A DNA stretch of 64,000 nt from assembly GCA_963693285.1 (NCBI GenBank), contig OY848921.1:5203497-5267496 (forward strand), in the 5' to 3' direction. Position numbers and translations under genes: made by a program. How positions within the stretch are numbered: the first letter of the stretch is position 1; each line of letters opens with the position of its first letter. The notes under the pieces were generated by a model, which saw only the letters and a program-made list of their open reading frames with translations, was not told the DNA's origin and did no database searches. Source of the stretch: Xestospongia muta. Lineage: Eukaryota > Porifera > Demospongiae > Haplosclerida > Petrosiidae. Shown piece by piece: positions 10,586 to 23,287 of this stretch.

Positions 10586-12583
10586 GCCTTAGCTTTGTAT
10601 CCAGATGCTTGATGAACATTTTAAAGTATAAATTTAATAAAACATGGAATATCCTCATCCTAATCTAAATTTGTTTTAGATAATGCAATAGTATGCAAAA
10701 AAATAGATTATGTGGAAAATGTGATTCATTTTAAAAGTGCAGATATTTCAGGCTAAACTTGGATAACTGGTTTGTCTTGGTCTGTAGAACTAGTTTGATA
10801 AAGATTCCACATATATTCTGAAAAAAGAGAATTGTACAAAGTTTATTTGGTGGTCTAGTTATAATACCAGTAATCTCTTCTTATTTATTAAAAACAATAT
10901 CTTATTAATGGCGTAATCACATTTTATTCTCATAATAATATATTCTAAACTAAGAACATCCTCTATATTGAACTCTCCTCAGTGTCCTGATCCAGTCCAT
11001 GCTAATATCCCAAAGCGTCCACTACAGACTACAGAGAGGGTCACATCTTAAAAGCATGTCTTCATTATAGACACTTTTAAACCTTATTTTTCTTAGATAT
11101 ATATCCTTTACCCTCCAGTCCATACATGATCTAGACCATACCCCTTCTTACATATACATGTACTTACTTTCTATCTGGACTAAGGGTCCATCCAGCCAAA
11201 GACCAGCTAAGATTCTTGTTATACTAAGAGCTAACTAAACAGTTGTGGGCTTTGCTGACTATTAGCATCATAATGGAGAGTGTTGAGTATGAGGAAAGTT
11301 ATAATTGAAGCACTGTTTGTTCCAGTCAATACATCAAGCCTATAGAAAAGAAGAAAGGATGTCATGGAATTAAGATTCAAGAAAACTCTATTTCATATGA
11401 AAGCCGAGGATGGACATTCCAATTCCTATTTCCTGTTTTTTCTGTGCATCTTTGCGTATTTTAAAATTCCAACTAACGACATTGATAACTTTTCAATTTC
11501 TTATTCCTTATTCCATTCTTTGCATATGTGCCATTTCTAGGCTTTTCTTGTTATTAATAAAACATAGAGCACAAGCACAACGAACTGTCTCTTAGAATCA
11601 AGCGTCAGTAAGATGTTTCCAGTTGGGTTGGGTTGGGTTCCTGATTTTGGTTGCATAGTCTATGAGTGTTATTTACAGAAGCCGAGGACATACATTCTAA
11701 CTCCATATAATCCCATTTGCTTAAAATAAGAAATAGGAATTGGAATGTCTGTCCTTGGCTTCCATAATTTCAGATGCTTGTTCTATATTCTAATCTTGTA
11801 CTCATACCAAGTACTACTAAACCCACTATAAGGACACTCATTGATAAAACCAAGGTGATGAATACCGACAGATGATAAAAGTTATAGTTGATAGACGAAT
11901 TGATGGATAGAGATGGATAGATATTGTAGATAGCTATGTGGGACATTAGATAGATGTATGAATAGATAATACTTACCTGCCAGTAGTCCATGTCCAATTA
12001 TTGCAGTAGTTCTAATAAACACATGAACAGTCTATACCAATATAGAGTAAGTAACACATAGTAATAGCAGAACTTACTAAGGCAAACTTTGAACTAGTCA
12101 TATCTCACTATGTTCTTTTACTTCTACAACAGTCATCTGATTTTGAAGAGTGGTTTCTTCGTGTGGCAACTCTTGTGTACTCAAACCAGTAAACAAAGCA
12201 GCTAATGATTCCAATAGCCCTGGTCGCTGCTCCATCATCAAACTGGAACCTTCTGAAACATCAACAGTATTTGGCGGATGTAGATTAGAGATAGTTAGAG
12301 GAAGCCCTCTATTAAAGATAGAACTTCTGATGATGTGGAGAATTCAATAAGAACAAAAAAGAAGTGGTTAAAATTTTGGATAACTTTCTCTGGGTAATGG
12401 CTGTCCATCGCCAACTCGCTGCCATTTTGACAAAAACATCACTTCCGCTTCTGCAATAGGATTTGCAATTTTGCACGGTGGCTAAACGACTGGAAGTACC
12501 TTTGAAGACGACCTAATAATAGGATCACTATCAACTCTTCTTTGGAATAGATTCTGTCACATACATGGTGCTTGTTGTGTATT
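10586..12583. other. Mostly non-coding, contains a MITE-like element
   Basis: Apart from the inverted-repeat element at 11401-11761, nothing convincing is seen. Small open frames at 11410-11595, 11770-11997 and 12150-12350 have no recognisable motif, and the first overlaps the MITE-like terminus. Confidence 0.4.
11401..11761. mobile_element. MITE-like element with about 37-bp terminal inverted repeats
   Basis: The left end (11401-11437, aagccgaggatggacattcc...) and right end (11725-11761) are inverted copies differing at only a few positions. The interior has no coding capacity. An internal relic of the terminus (gccgaggacatacattctaa, near 11682) and a further terminus-like copy at about 44920-44955 show the sequence is dispersed. 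No clear target-site duplication is visible. Confidence 0.6.
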
Positions 12584-13407
12584 TCATGACAGACTGCTGG
12601 TTGATATTTGATTACTTTCAATTCCATAAGTTCGTTTTCGACCTGCCTGCATGCCTCTCGAGGTTTGCCATTTTCTACTTGTTCCTTTAAATAGATTCCT
12701 GGTACTTTTAGGTTGTCTCTTATAAGGTGTTGATCCAGATGAGTCACTATGAGGTACTTTGGGAAGAGTGTGTTCTTCACTTGTAAATTGGTATTGAACC
12801 ACTTGTTTAGCAATATAATTTCCAAAATCATCTAGTACAGAAAAAAAATTGTTAAGTCAATTTAAATGTACTTTGGTCTTTGGAATGACACAATGATTTT
12901 CCTAAAATCCTTGGAGTCTTTAAAAAAATATATACGGGTCAAACATCAGTCATCAGATAAGGCCAATCAGGATTACCACTGTGGCAAGTTGTCATTCTAT
13001 TATGATAAAAAAATATGTTAATATATAACATTATGTAATTAATTACAACATTTTTTATCCTTTAACAACTTCAAATCAATACTATATGTACTTTGTTATG
13101 AAGTGTGCTTAGTACTGATCCAACAGGAAGATATACTAGTGTTTTGTATAATCTCTAACTGACCATACCACTCCTAGCCCTACTATAGTCAGACCAATCC
13201 CTCTTTTATATCAATGTACATGTATATTAATTATGTAATGGCTTACTCTTTTGATGGTTCAGCTGAGACTATTCCGTTATCACCACTTGGTCTTTTCTCT
13301 ATGGTTTCAAAGTCACTAAAATGGTTATGCTAAAGATCTAGCATATAAGCTGCGACTAACCTTTCAGAGTCTGAGGACACTACCATAATCTCTTCAGGAT
13401 CATCCAT
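12584..13407 (-). CDS. Possible small multi-exon gene, acidic N-terminus and basic C-terminus
   Basis: A minus-strand ATG at 13407 opens MDDPEEIMVVSSDSE and reaches a donor (gttagt) after 13361. A second exon (13247-13315) with acceptor ttttag and donor gtaagc continues the frame as SDFETIEKRPSGDNG... . A third (12584-12831), after acceptor gtactag, reads DDFGNYIAKQVVQYQFTSEE, then a Lys/Arg/Ser-rich end, and stops at 12584-12586. Exons 1 and 2 join in phase. Exon 2 to exon 3 does not, so a small exon is missing between them or one boundary is wrong. SSDSE-type acidic patches followed by basic sequence suggest a nuclear protein, but no domain is recognised. Confidence 0.35.
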
Positions 13408-14295
13408 GACCAGACTGACCTCGTGTGTACAGGCTTATCTTGTGCATCCATGACCATACACGCTTATCTTGTGCATGTGATTTAATTATTCATTGACTTG
13501 CCTCATGTGATTTTAATATTATTCATTGTCTTTCATGATCCGAATCCGTCTTTGCAGCCTCTATGTAACTGACTGTCTTTGTCCTGTAGGAAATTCATAC
13601 TTTGTTGTGTATTGTTATACTTATCGCCACTCCCTAAACCTTGGGATCATTTAATGATAAGGTAAGCAGCATACAATACAAGTGTTTTGTAGATTTTCTG
13701 GTTATACATACTTAGTAATACTATTAGTACTAGTATGTACTTTAGCTATGTGATCAGATTATGTAATATATCCAAGCTGAGTTCCACATTTATTTAGAAT
13801 AAACGTGACTTGTCTGATAGTTCATCATTATTGATTGTATAAATTCTTGGAGCTTTTCACAATTTTCATGCTAGTAATTAAAGTTGTGTCCATTCAATTA
13901 TTAAAGGTTAAGCAGGAGCTATTAATTTTTCACTGGGAGGCATTCTGTTTGGGTGTGAGACTAAGTTAGGTCCAAACAAATGAGCCATTCGATCTTTTGC
14001 TTAGTTCATAATAAATATCTATTTACATTATTGTCTTGTTAAATTTATTACTATGATTCAAATAATAGGAGGCATCCACATCATCAAAATCAATTGTATA
14101 TCATGAAGGAATTTACTATATCATGTTTTAGGGATGTTTTACCTCTGATTTGCATGTCCAGTATAAAATATTGCAAAATATTTGGCTGTATATAATTTAC
14201 TGACTCTGTTATACTCCTAATATAATGCTGCATAATATCCTAGTTTAGTGTGTTAGTGTATACTGGTGTAATATTGTACTGTTTCTGCATAATAG
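13408..14295. other. Upstream region of the five-RRM PARP gene
   Basis: Non-coding, A+T rich. It lies between the possible minus-strand gene and the PARP gene on the plus strand, so it may hold divergent promoters. No clear TATA box or repeat stands out. Confidence 0.35.
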
Positions 14296-17200
14296 ATGGC
14301 TAAATCAGAAGACCACTATATCACAGTTGACAATGATAAAGATGATGACTTATCTTCTGATGAAGATTCTGTTTATAGTAGTAGTACTACTAGTTCATCA
14401 TGGGATCAACCCTTGACAATTTATGTTGGTAAATTTCCACCTTTCGTTAACGAAGGTCAACTTCAATCTCATTTTCAACAATTTTCTCAATCTATTACAA
14501 AAGTAACCATTGTGAGAGATAAGGAAACAAAATCATCTAAAGGATTTGGCTTCATACAATTCAATTCTGATGAGGTTGCTGACAGAGCAATCATTAGTCT
14601 AAACCGTTCCAAGCTTCTTGACAAGTATGTCATTAATGTCAAAAATAAGAAGGAGCGACATAGTCGAAAAGAAAAGGGCGAATCAAGACAGCCTTTAATT
14701 AAAGTGTGGGTCGGTAATATATCTCCTGATACCACAAAAGAAGATTTAAGCCTACACTTTGCTGCATTTAAAGATGAAATGAAACCAATATGTGATCTAC
14801 TACAAAGTAAAGGCAGTGAAAAGTCCTCTTCACAATTTGCATTTTTATTTTTCACGTCTGTTGAAAGTGCTCAGAAAGCAATATCAACAATGAATGGAAC
14901 AATGCTTAAGAAGAGAAAACTCCGTGTTCAACTCAATGAGTCTAAGAAAAAACAAATTAATACACTACAAGCATCTACTGAAACCTCAGAAACAAACACA
15001 GTATCACTAGAACCACAAAGATCTGTCTCAACTGTGATTGTCTTGACAAACATTGCATCTGAAATTGATAATAATGAGCTTCAAGCACTTATAGAGGGTT
15101 ATGGCACTGTTATCTCCCTTCAATCAAATGACGCAGGCAATGGTACACGAACAGTATCAATGACACTTGCCAGTTCTGAAGAAGCAGCTAAAGTAGCTAA
15201 AGAACTGAATGGACAGACCTTCTTTGGAAAGGTCATATCTGTTAAAAGAGGAGAATTAATTAAGGAAGGTGTTATAGGGTCTACAGGTTCATCATCTATA
15301 AAAGTGACCTTTGTCCATAGCTCTGCTACTGAGGATGACCTAACTACCTACTTTTCAACAGTAGGTCAAGTTACTTGGTGCAAATTGTTTGACCCAGAAA
15401 AGAAAAGTGACACTCGTTATGCTAGAATAACATTTTTAGGAGAGGACACGGCAGCTTATGCAAAAGCTAAGTTTGACGGAAAGCCATTTTTTGGACAAAA
15501 TATTAAAGTTTCTGTCCAATCTACTCCTTGTCTTGTACATGTTGGCAATATTGGTCGAGATGTCACAAGTGCTCAGGTGTTTAACGTGTTTAAAACGTAT
15601 GGGAAAATTATTGGAAATGTTGAAATCAAGGATGGTCCACCAAGATATGCTTGTGTTAACTTCTCTTCAATCCAATTTGCACAGAAAGCAGTTTCTGATT
15701 TGAACAAATCAGACTTGAATGGATCAATTATTCATGTCTTTATTCCAACTCCTTCTAATCCTTTTATGCCGTCTCCTTTATCACAACACTTGGTAACTTC
15801 TAGCAATGCTCCTGTCACTCAAAAACATGGGCAATGTAAATCAAAAGGGCAAATCAGATCCACATTAAATAGCAAAACTCCTGGACCATCTTTCCTTCCT
15901 TCATGTCAACCTCCAATTCAGTCCACTGGTCCAGTACCTCATCAATCAACAAGGTATGTCTATACTTTTGTAATAATGGACTCGACTTTACTATATAAGT
16001 GTGTTTGCTATATAGATGTGCACCGACTCCAGGAGCACCTATGTATTCTGTATATCAACCTGTAGCTCAATATCCTAGTCAAACGCATCATGGACAAAAT
16101 AGGTAATGGTTTATAAATATAATGTGTATGTCACCGTAAACCTGATTGGTGGATTTTACCATATATTCTTATACAGGTTGCAAGTAATGAAGTTTGTTGA
16201 TTTAATTAGAAAGTAAACATAATATTGTTTTAATTACTAATGTACAATGGAATTGACTGTTTATAGCATCTTCCTTGTCTAAAAATACAAATAAATGAAA
16301 ATGTATGATAAACAGTCAATTCCATAAGACAATATTTAGTATGTTTATTTCATGAATTAATTTGCTATATGTAACCTGTATAACAATAGATTAGTTAAAT
16401 CAATCAATTAGTGTTTACAATGTACAAAGACTTCATTATATATAGGTAATGAAATATCAGTTTATCATGTTTCAATACCTTTATTTCATTGTAGTTTGAC
16501 ATTCACACAGCCAATGTCACAACAACTGTATGACCTGTTTACTAAATCAGCATTATCTGATATAACGACATTTCAACAAAGAGGAGGAACATTAAGTTAT
16601 CATCAAGGGAATGTTGTACTACAAACTAAAACTTATGATGAACTGACACAATTTCGGTCTTTTGTTTTGAGTCGATATATTGAGAAATCTCTAGTATGTT
16701 CTCCCTCTCAATGGAACCAGCTTGTTGTAGTCAATGAATGTGGAATTAGAAAGATGGATGAATTGAAATCTCCATTTGCTACTAATCCTAATTTGATGAT
16801 TATGGAGAAACCACCCCTCAATTTAGAGTTTATGGGTACCAGTGATGCAGTGACGAGTGCATATGACTACTTCTTTAGTGCTCTTAACAAAGAATTACAA
16901 GTGGATAGGTATGTTAGTCACTGTAGCTGCTAGCTATACTCATGTATACTTAAAATACAAGGGTGATATTGCTAACAATTATACGATTCAAGGTTTAAGA
17001 ATGTAGGTGTATATTATTAGTTCATGCAACACTATATTGAGAATGGCTGTTCCAGTTTTAAGGGAGTTTGGCTCTTGAATGTTTTATAAACTAGTATTAG
17101 ATATAATGATTAGAAATTTATTTATTCTATATTATTTTTACAGAGTTAAACTTGAGGCTTTGCAGTTGCTTCATCCTGAGATTTGTCAAGAAGTTATGAA

Positions 17201-20200
17201 TAAGTTTCATGTTGTTCTTACTTTTGGCTCTGGTAGTATTATCCTAAATGGTTTACCCCAAAATGTTCATTCTGCTAGATGTGAAGTTGAACAATTGTTG
17301 TCGCAGCTACAAATTGATGTACTTCCACCTCTTAAATCTGTACTTTACCGTTCTCTAAATAAAAGGCTATCATCTCTGGGAGAACAAGTTGTCATTATAG
17401 ATGGTACTAAAGGTACTCATAATGTTTGTTGTACTACAAGAGAGACACTTCAACAAGCACATCAAATTAGCCAATCTCTCTCTCAAAGAGAAGTGTACAA
17501 TATCTCTTCTTCAGTGCAACAAGAATTATGTAACAATTATTTGAAGGATATTGAACACATTGAGCAGAATCACTTTGTTGAAATCACTTGGGAGGAGCAG
17601 AAGGCAATCTTGCGAGGTTTTGTAATATCAGACTTGAATTCTGCCAAGTTGAAGTTATTGGGCAAAGTGAGGAGTTTAAGCAAAGAAAGAAGATCTCTTC
17701 AATGTCCACCTCTTATTGGTGCATATATACATCATGTCCTTTTTAATCAAGAGCAGTCGAGTGAGGTGAAAGCATTTGTGTCTGGTCTCAAAGTGAAACT
17801 GGCTTCACAAAGCAATACTGTTTATATAGAAGGTCCAGATAGCTTCATTGTAGAAGAAGAGCAGAAAGTGATCAACTTCTTTGCTCCTCCAGAGCTTTCA
17901 TACAAAGCATTTTCATATGACTCTGACTGTCGTTTCATTTCCCAAATTGAAAGTGCTTGTCTTCGTGACTTACATGAACAACGTCAGTTTACTTATCTCA
18001 TTATAAGAAATTCAAAACACTGTCCTACTCCGGAAACAAGTATTACTCCAACCAAAGCAATATCAGGATGCAGACACTCCTCTTCTTCTGCGACAGAATG
18101 GGGTTTCACTATTGCTATCTACAGTACTAATATTCAGGATTTTGAGCATGTGTGTACTGTTTTAGAGGTATGTATGAACTTCACTGTGTGTCTAATTTAA
18201 TTAGCAAGTAATCTAATAATTGATAAGCTATCTAATTGATTCATGTGAACTATTTGACTGTTTGGTATGATAAAGCATCCAGCTGTACATGTGAGTTATT
18301 ACTAGCTTATAATGCCTAGAGTATTATAGTCATAACTTGTGTACACAGCTGAAGTCTTAAAAGACAAAATTAATTTTCAATAGTGTTTCTCAGGAATGAT
18401 TGTTATCATGACACAATAATAACTTGTATACACAGCTGAAGGTTTTATATAAACATTGTGGTCAAAGTTCACAATAACTTCAGCAATAATTATTACATGT
18501 AAACTATCAATTGTATCACTATAATTATGCATGTAGCTGTAGGCATTAGTTTTATGTTGTAATATTAATACTTAATAAACCTATGTCTTCTTCATAGGCC
18601 TTGAGTCCTTGTATAGATGAGTTTCCAATTCCTCCAAGATCAGCTGACCATGTGTTGAAAACAAAGGGGCAACTTGAGAAAAATCATTCAGTAAGAATTT
18701 TTGTTAACAAATCAGAAACAGTATCAGTAATAATTTATGGACTTCGAGATGCTGACATAAGCACGTGTCGTGAAAGATTGGAGGGATCACTTTTTGATTC
18801 AAGGAAGTTTAACATCAATTGTTATAAAGCAATTTACCTTGAGACAAAATGTTCTAATCAAATTGAAGTATATCGAAAGAGATGTCACAAATTTTCAATG
18901 CCACGACTAAAAGAATCAGATAACTTATCTGTGAAGTGCTTTATTCTTGTGAAAGGTAGATCTTCTGATGTAAAGTCAGTTTGTGATGATATGGAGGAAT
19001 TTTTTAACAACTTTTCAGTAGAGATGTTTCCTATTACTTGCCCCCAGTTCATGGCTAGCTCATGGAAACGAAGGTGGTCTCAAGTGAAGGACGAATTAGA
19101 GGAGAGTCATGATGTTATCATCAAGTTTAGTCAAAGTAGTGGCCCTCAAGTTGATAGAAGAGGCAGCTCACAAATTAAATCTATACCATCACCATCATCA
19201 GAAGATGTAGAAGTGATAATTAATTTTGTCATATTTGGCCCTAACAAAGACAATGTTACTGAGGTTCGTAAGATTATCGAGGAAAAAGAAAATGGACAAG
19301 TGATTAGTAAAATGATTCCAATTAAGAAAGACTACTCTTCAGTTTCTCATCCTGGAGCTCTTGTAAAATCTCTAATGTTGGATCGTTTTATGATATGGTT
19401 GAAAATTGAAGGTAATCAACTGTGTCTTTGTGCTCCTTGCACAGCCGCAACTGACCTTGATGAAGCAAACATTATTTTACTAAATTATTTTGAGAAAACA
19501 TCACCAAAATCAGACAAGATTGAATGTGTTGATGATGTCATTGGAGATATACTTAGTATAAATGGTGAGTCTATACTAAAGGAAGCAGTTGTAGCAGCAA
19601 AACGTCACCAAGTTGTTTTGAACTTTAAGAGAAAGCCTATCACTTTGACAGGTTCTCAGAATGGCATTGATATAGTAAAACCAATTGTTGAGACAGCTTT
19701 AGAACAAACGAAGTCTTGCTTAGGTACCTGTCAATTACACATTGACTCTTTGAAGGTTCCATATTTACAAACGCGAGAATTCAAGCAATTTTTATCAAAG
19801 GCAAAAAGGCAGCATTGTGTTTTTATTAAATATCCTCTCTGTGCTAGTGGCAAAGCCAACAAGGTTATTTCACAGAGTAACTTGCAGCCTTTGTCATTAT
19901 GTCACTGCCTTAAGGTTTCAATTATTAAAGGAACTATTCTTTCTGAAAGTGTCGATGCAATAGTCAATGCTGCCAACGAGGACTTGAAACATAATGGTGG
20001 TCTAGCAAAGGCTATTCTTGATGCTGGTGGTCCATTAATACAATCAGAAAGTACTAGATATGTTGAAGAGAATGGTAAAGTAAAAGCTGGAAATGCAGTT
20101 TGTTTAGGGGCTGGTATGTTGCCAGTTAAGCATATTATTCATGCAGTAGCACCCAGATGGAAGGGGGGTATGGTAGGTGAAAGTACAACTCTCTATAATA

Positions 20201-21621
20201 CGATTTCTAATATATGCAAATGTGCAGATATGCATAACTTATCAAGCATTGCTATTCCAGCATTAGGCACTGGTAATTTTGGTGTGCCAGGTGATGTCTG
20301 TGCACAAGCGTGTTTCAATGCTCTTTCTGACTTTTGCAAAAGCACACAGTCCAGTTCTCTATGTGATATTAGACTGGTTCTCTCATCAGAATTAACTCTA
20401 GTATTTCAGAAATATTTTGACAATCACTCTGACTTGTCAAACAGCCCACCTGCTTCCTCCACTGGCAATGTTCAGTCACTTGTTCAATGGTCATTTCAAA
20501 ATGACCAATCAGCTTTTCAACCTTACTCGATTCAAGAGTCCCAGCAACTTGAGTCCTGGTATCAGAATGGAACTACTGGTGTACTAAATATAGGTAATTT
20601 CACCTATTCCTTCAATTTTACTACCATGACCCAGTGTAATACTAAAACGGGTAAAATACGTGTAATGAAAAGAACACTACAAGATGATCTTATTACATCT
20701 CCACAAGCTCCAGTTGTACTTACACTACATGGTCCTAAAGAGAGTGTTGACAAGACACTAATTCTACTGCAGAGTCAGTTGGATCATTGTATATCTAAGG
20801 AAGAGCTCAAAATTTCTTTTTCATCTGGAGAACTAGAAGATACTCTTCATAAAATAGCTACTCAGTACAACATCAAAGTTGACATTCAACCAAGAAAGGA
20901 AAGCAAAGTAGCTGTCTTGTGTGGTGTAACTCATCTTGTAAAGGAGGCTTTGTCTGACATGCGGGAACGCCTCATTATTCACATGGAAGCTTCTGGTACT
21001 AAACTACAGATACCTACAGAGTGGCAACAACAAAGTCATACTACAGAACTATTTAATGTTATTGCTGGGTCTGTTGAGCATTCACGTGTTATAGGAAAAT
21101 TTATGTCAACTGTGCCTAATGGCAATATTGTGTCAGTACAACGAGTACAAAATCTGTTCCTTTGGGAGAAATTCATACATCATAAAGGTATGATTGAACA
21201 AAAGAATGGTGGACAAGCTAATGAAATGGAGTTGTTTCATGGAACGAGAGGAAACAATCCACAACTTATATATGATTCTGAGGAAGGGTTTGATATGCGA
21301 TTCAGTGCTTCAGGAATGTGGGGTCAAGCCAACTATTTTGCAGTCAATGCTAGCTACTCTAATAATTATGCTCATACTTTACCAAACAAGCAGAAGCAAA
21401 TGTTTTTGGTAAAAGTTCTCACTGGAGCAAGTTATAACTGCTCACCAAATAGTACGCTTCGAATGCCCCCATTGAGACCATCACATACTACTGCTGGTAC
21501 TGGTGTCAAGTTTAGTCAAGTTCGTTATGACACAGTAAATGGAACAACAGGTGGATCTACTGTCTACATGACTTATGACAACTTAAAGGCATATCCTGCT
21601 TATCTTATAACTTACTATTGA
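14296..21621 (+). CDS. Five-RRM, KH-like, macro, WWE, PARP protein (PARP14-like ADP-ribosyltransferase)
   Basis: Exons 14296-15953, 16016-16102, 16495-16908, 17144-18167 and 18598-21621 join in frame (6,207 nt, 2,068 residues). After an acidic start come five RRMs: about 41-118 (TIYVGKF, KGFGFIQF), 135-215 (VWVGNI, FAFLFF), 245-318, 334-408 and 412-485 (LVHVGNI, YACVNF). Then a Ser/Pro/Gln linker, a long KH-like region (about 580-1490), a macro domain (about 1499-1667: VDAIVNAANEDLKHNGGLAK and IPALGTGNFGVP, the ADP-ribose loops), a WWE domain (about 1689-1757) and the PARP fold (about 1877-2068). Its triad is His1942 (FHGT), Tyr1974 (NYFAV) and Val2050. Val in place of Glu suggests mono-ADP-ribosylation. 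The layout resembles vertebrate PARP14/PARP10, which act in stress and antiviral signalling, but with more RRMs and one macro domain. RNA-guided ADP-ribosylation is my inference. All four introns are GT-AG. Confidence 0.92.
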
Positions 21622-22428
21622 GGTTTAGTTATTTTCATACATCTAAGTGATTCTATGTAACATTTTGTAATATGGGTGATTGATCACATGTATATTTGTA
21701 TGTAGTTTTTTGATATTATTAACTAAAATAATAGAATTAAAAATTACAAAAAAGACAATTTGAATTATGTACTTTTGTAAAATGTTACTAAAGTTGAATT
21801 AAACTTAATATGTAATAAAATGTGAAGGGTATGCTTTATCATGTTCATACACACATATATAAAATTTTCAGTTGTTTGTCTAAATGATTCACTGCACCTA
21901 AACGTGATGCTGCTCTCCTCTAAATCATATCTTTGTTTTTTCCTATGAGTAAGAAATGTTAACATAGCTACCAGCAGGATCCTTCTTTAACATGAAGAAC
22001 TTTTTACATAATAGATTTATCATTAAAAGAGATTTTAATTGCAGAGATTTAGGTATAGCTCTTTAGATAAAGATAGTATATAATGATTATGAGACTCTCT
22101 TGTAGATTTGCCAGGAATATCTAAAACAGATGGCAAAGAATGAATTGGTGCCAGTTGAAAACTAGATTGTGCATGTTTTATTATTGGTACTCTTTTTGAT
22201 ATAGTTGAAAGAGCTGATAATTGTTGTGATATTTATTGGAGCTATGGTGAAGTATTGGCTTAGAAAATCAAAGGAGGAACCTAGCTGGTACTTTCTGAAC
22301 ACTTTTGATGGGTGTCTATCCAGGTACTTGTACTGATGTTGGAACTGAAAAAAATAATCCACCTAGAAGGGGTAGTTTTAATTGTAGATGGAATGTTTTG
22401 TCTAATAGATATAGATATTAGTAGTAAT
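21622..22428. other. 3' flank of the PARP gene
   Basis: A+T rich with AATAAA-like signals (for example near 21815). Two short minus-strand open frames (21765-21965, 22162-22362) have no recognisable features and are probably chance. Confidence 0.35.
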
Positions 22429-22760
22429 AGATAGTAGCTTACTGGAAAAGGGTCAGGAAAAGACGTTTGTCAAGTAAAACGTTTTGTTTTGTGTCTGGTA
22501 CAACATCATCAATGTACTCAGGGAGACCATCTGAATCATGAAACAACCTGTGTGAGGCTGTGTTTCTTTGGTTGTTTTAGCGTTTATTTCAGAGGACCAC
22601 AACAACCTGTTCCTTTGTCTTGTTTGAAGTAGGCAGATGGTCTAATGTCAACGTGTGCTGTTTCAGAGAAAGGCCAGCAATTGTAAGGGCCTCATCTCCT
22701 TTGATTGACATCAAAAGACCCTCTTGAGTGGTGGAAAAAAGTTTGTTTTAACTGCATCAA
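22429..22760 (-). pseudogene. Possible exons of a minus-strand RRM gene
   Basis: After an acceptor-like cctcacacag (near 22547), a frame reads LFHDSDGLPEYIDDVVPDTK... and ends near a TAA at about 22440. Further right, 22600-22735 can be read as EGLLMSIKGDEALTIAGLSL..., again with protein-like composition. No domain is recognised and the joins are not resolved. The strand matches the RRM exon at 22955-23287, so these may belong to one decayed gene. Confidence 0.25.
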
Positions 22761-22954
22761 TGGTTGTTCTTTTGTTTGATGGTTGTTTTCATGAAAGCTG
22801 TATAGTGACTTGAACAACATTGCCAAATAATTTTGTATTGTTGATTAACCTTAGTAACAGCATTGCAAGCAGCATCTACTGAATTATAGTTACATATGCA
22901 TAACAAGGACTACTATGCTGACAAAGACATACGCTCACAATGGAACCAAATTAT

Positions 22955-23287
22955 TTAAACATTAACTGCAACTGTGTTTTTGAAACACTCAGAAATATTA
23001 GACACTTTGATAGTTTTACCTTTACTACTTTTGCCAGTTTGTGCAGGTTGTAGTGGTGAGGTCATTTTACTTCGAAATTGTTCTTCATCTTGAATTTTAA
23101 CAATGAGAGAATGTCCTTCCAAATATCTTCTATTGATAGCTTTAACTGCTACTTTAGCATCCTCAATAGAAGAAAAGTTGACAAATGCAAGTTTGAAGGA
23201 GCTATCACTGTCTTTGAGATGGCTACTATTAATAGTTGGTAAAGTTGGACTGAAGATTTGAAGATATTTTGCAAATAATTCTACAAA
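22955..23287 (-). CDS. RRM-containing exon, minus strand
   Basis: Directly after an acceptor-like aagctag, an open stretch of 110 codons has no Met at its start and so reads as an internal or last exon. It carries the C-terminal two thirds of an RRM: VELFAKYLQIF, then SSFKLAFVNFSSIEDAKVAV (the RNP1-like strand and following helix), then NRRYLEGHSLIVKI. It continues to TIKVSNISECFKNT and a TAA at 22955-22957. A donor-like aaag|gtaaaa near 23010 could end the exon earlier. The RNP2 half should be in an upstream exon (above 23.3 kb) but I could not find it. Its position next to an RRM-PARP gene on the other strand suggests a diverged relative or a broken neighbour. Confidence 0.5.
   Translation of the reverse strand, partial: FVELFAKYLQIFSPTLPTINSSHLKDSDSSFKLAFVNFSSIEDAKVAVKAINRRYLEGHSLIVKIQDEEQFRSKMTSPLQPAQTGKSSKGKTIKVSNISECFKNTVAVNV

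Noticed and set aside
14487..14855. 122-codon minus-strand frame inside exon 1 of the second PARP gene
   Set aside because: Antisense shadow of the RRM-coding sequence.
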